Source: Bacteroidales bacterium
Lineage (GTDB): Bacteria > Bacteroidota > Bacteroidia > Bacteroidales > Muribaculaceae
DNA: 5,431 nucleotides
Assembly: GCA_019420545.1 (NCBI GenBank)
Contig: JAHZGZ010000263.1
Coordinates: 1-5,431, forward strand
Direction of reading: 5' to 3'
Shown here: one piece after another, positions 5,112 through 5,431 of the stretch
How the letters are laid out: each line of letters opens with the position of its first letter
How positions within the stretch are numbered: position 1 is the stretch's first letter
Program-made: the position numbers and the translations under genes
Notes under the pieces: generated by a model
Databases searched by the model: none
The model's input: the letters and a program-made list of their open reading frames with translations, nothing else
What the model was told of the DNA's origin: nothing

Positions 5112-5431
5112 ATGATTAAGGCAATGCTACTTGCAGGCTGTGGCGGATTTGTCGGAACCTGCGGACGATATCTTGTCGGAAAATGGTGTGCCGGAATGTG
5201 GCACGGATCGTTCCCTATGGGCACTTTCCTGGTCAACATCATCGGATGTTTCATAATAGGCCTCTTCTTCGGGCTTCTGGAAAAAGCCCATGTAATGACT
5301 CCGGGCGAAAACGTACTTCTGATCACCGGTTTCTGCGGTGGCTTCCCCACTTTCTCGTCGTTTGCCGACGACCTGTGGGTACTCGGCTCCAAAGGCGACT
5401 GGGGTACGTTCGCCATATATCTTGCTCTCAG
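5112..5431 (+). CDS. crcB: Fluoride exporter CrcB/FluC (3' end beyond window)
   Basis: CrcB/FluC proteins are small inner-membrane fluoride channels working as antiparallel dimers; they keep cytoplasmic fluoride below levels that inhibit enolase and other metalloenzymes. The first 106 residues are present, most of a protein usually about 120-130 long; the window edge cuts the last membrane segment. Family marks are GGFVGTCGRY (11-20), GTFLVNIIGCFIIG (37-50) with the conserved pore Asn42, and the loop GFCGGFPTFSSF (73-84) with the paired phenylalanines at 81 and 84 that line the fluoride path. This loop is normally GGxTTFSTF; here the first Thr is Pro79 and the later Thr is Ser83. The ATG at 5112 follows an A-rich leader with no Shine-Dalgarno sequence and places the first helix correctly. 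It has its own promoter and is not obviously part of the urease transcript. Confidence 0.93.
   Translation, partial: MIKAMLLAGCGGFVGTCGRYLVGKWCAGMWHGSFPMGTFLVNIIGCFIIGLFFGLLEKAHVMTPGENVLLITGFCGGFPTFSSFADDLWVLGSKGDWGTFAIYLAL

Overview
The window is the distal part of a urease gene cluster, followed by a glycolytic gene and the start of a fluoride exporter gene. All seven genes are on the + strand. The organism looks like a Bacteroidota member, most likely a gut Bacteroidales such as a Muribaculaceae-type genome. The reasons are: none of the seven start codons has a recognisable Shine-Dalgarno sequence; the one convincing promoter (before the last gene) has the Bacteroidota -33 TTTG / -7 TAnnTTTG form; and the intergenic DNA is AT-rich while the genes have GC-rich third positions. 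The family-level placement is inference, not read from a marker gene.

Layout. Positions 1-278 hold no recognisable gene. They carry two clear stem-loops (100-117 and 210-246). Then come ureE (279-932, nickel chaperone with a histidine-rich tail), ureF (953-1636), ureG (1703-2332, GTPase), ureD (2353-3297), a UT-family urea channel (3323-4300), gpmA (4331-5017, phosphoglycerate mutase) and crcB/fluC (5112 to the window end, cut off). Gaps from ureE to gpmA are only 20, 66, 20, 25 and 30 bases. I see no convincing promoter or terminator in them, so ureE to gpmA looks like one transcript. crcB has its own promoter at 5051-5078.

How the genes work together. UreD, UreF and UreG form the complex that inserts two nickel ions and a lysine carbamate into urease, and UreE supplies the nickel. 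The UT channel admits urea, and the resulting ammonia can feed nitrogen assimilation. The structural genes ureA, ureB and ureC are not in the window; they may lie upstream of position 1. GpmA interconverts 3- and 2-phosphoglycerate and has no role in ureolysis, so its place at the end of this operon is the main contextual oddity. The crcB gene next to it exports fluoride, which inhibits both enolase (the step after GpmA) and urease.

I did not find an undescribed system. The points most worth a second look are the structured ureE leader, the gpmA linkage, a perfect 10-bp-arm palindrome inside ureD, an 11-bp direct repeat overlapping the crcB promoter, and a proline in the crcB fluoride-pore motif.
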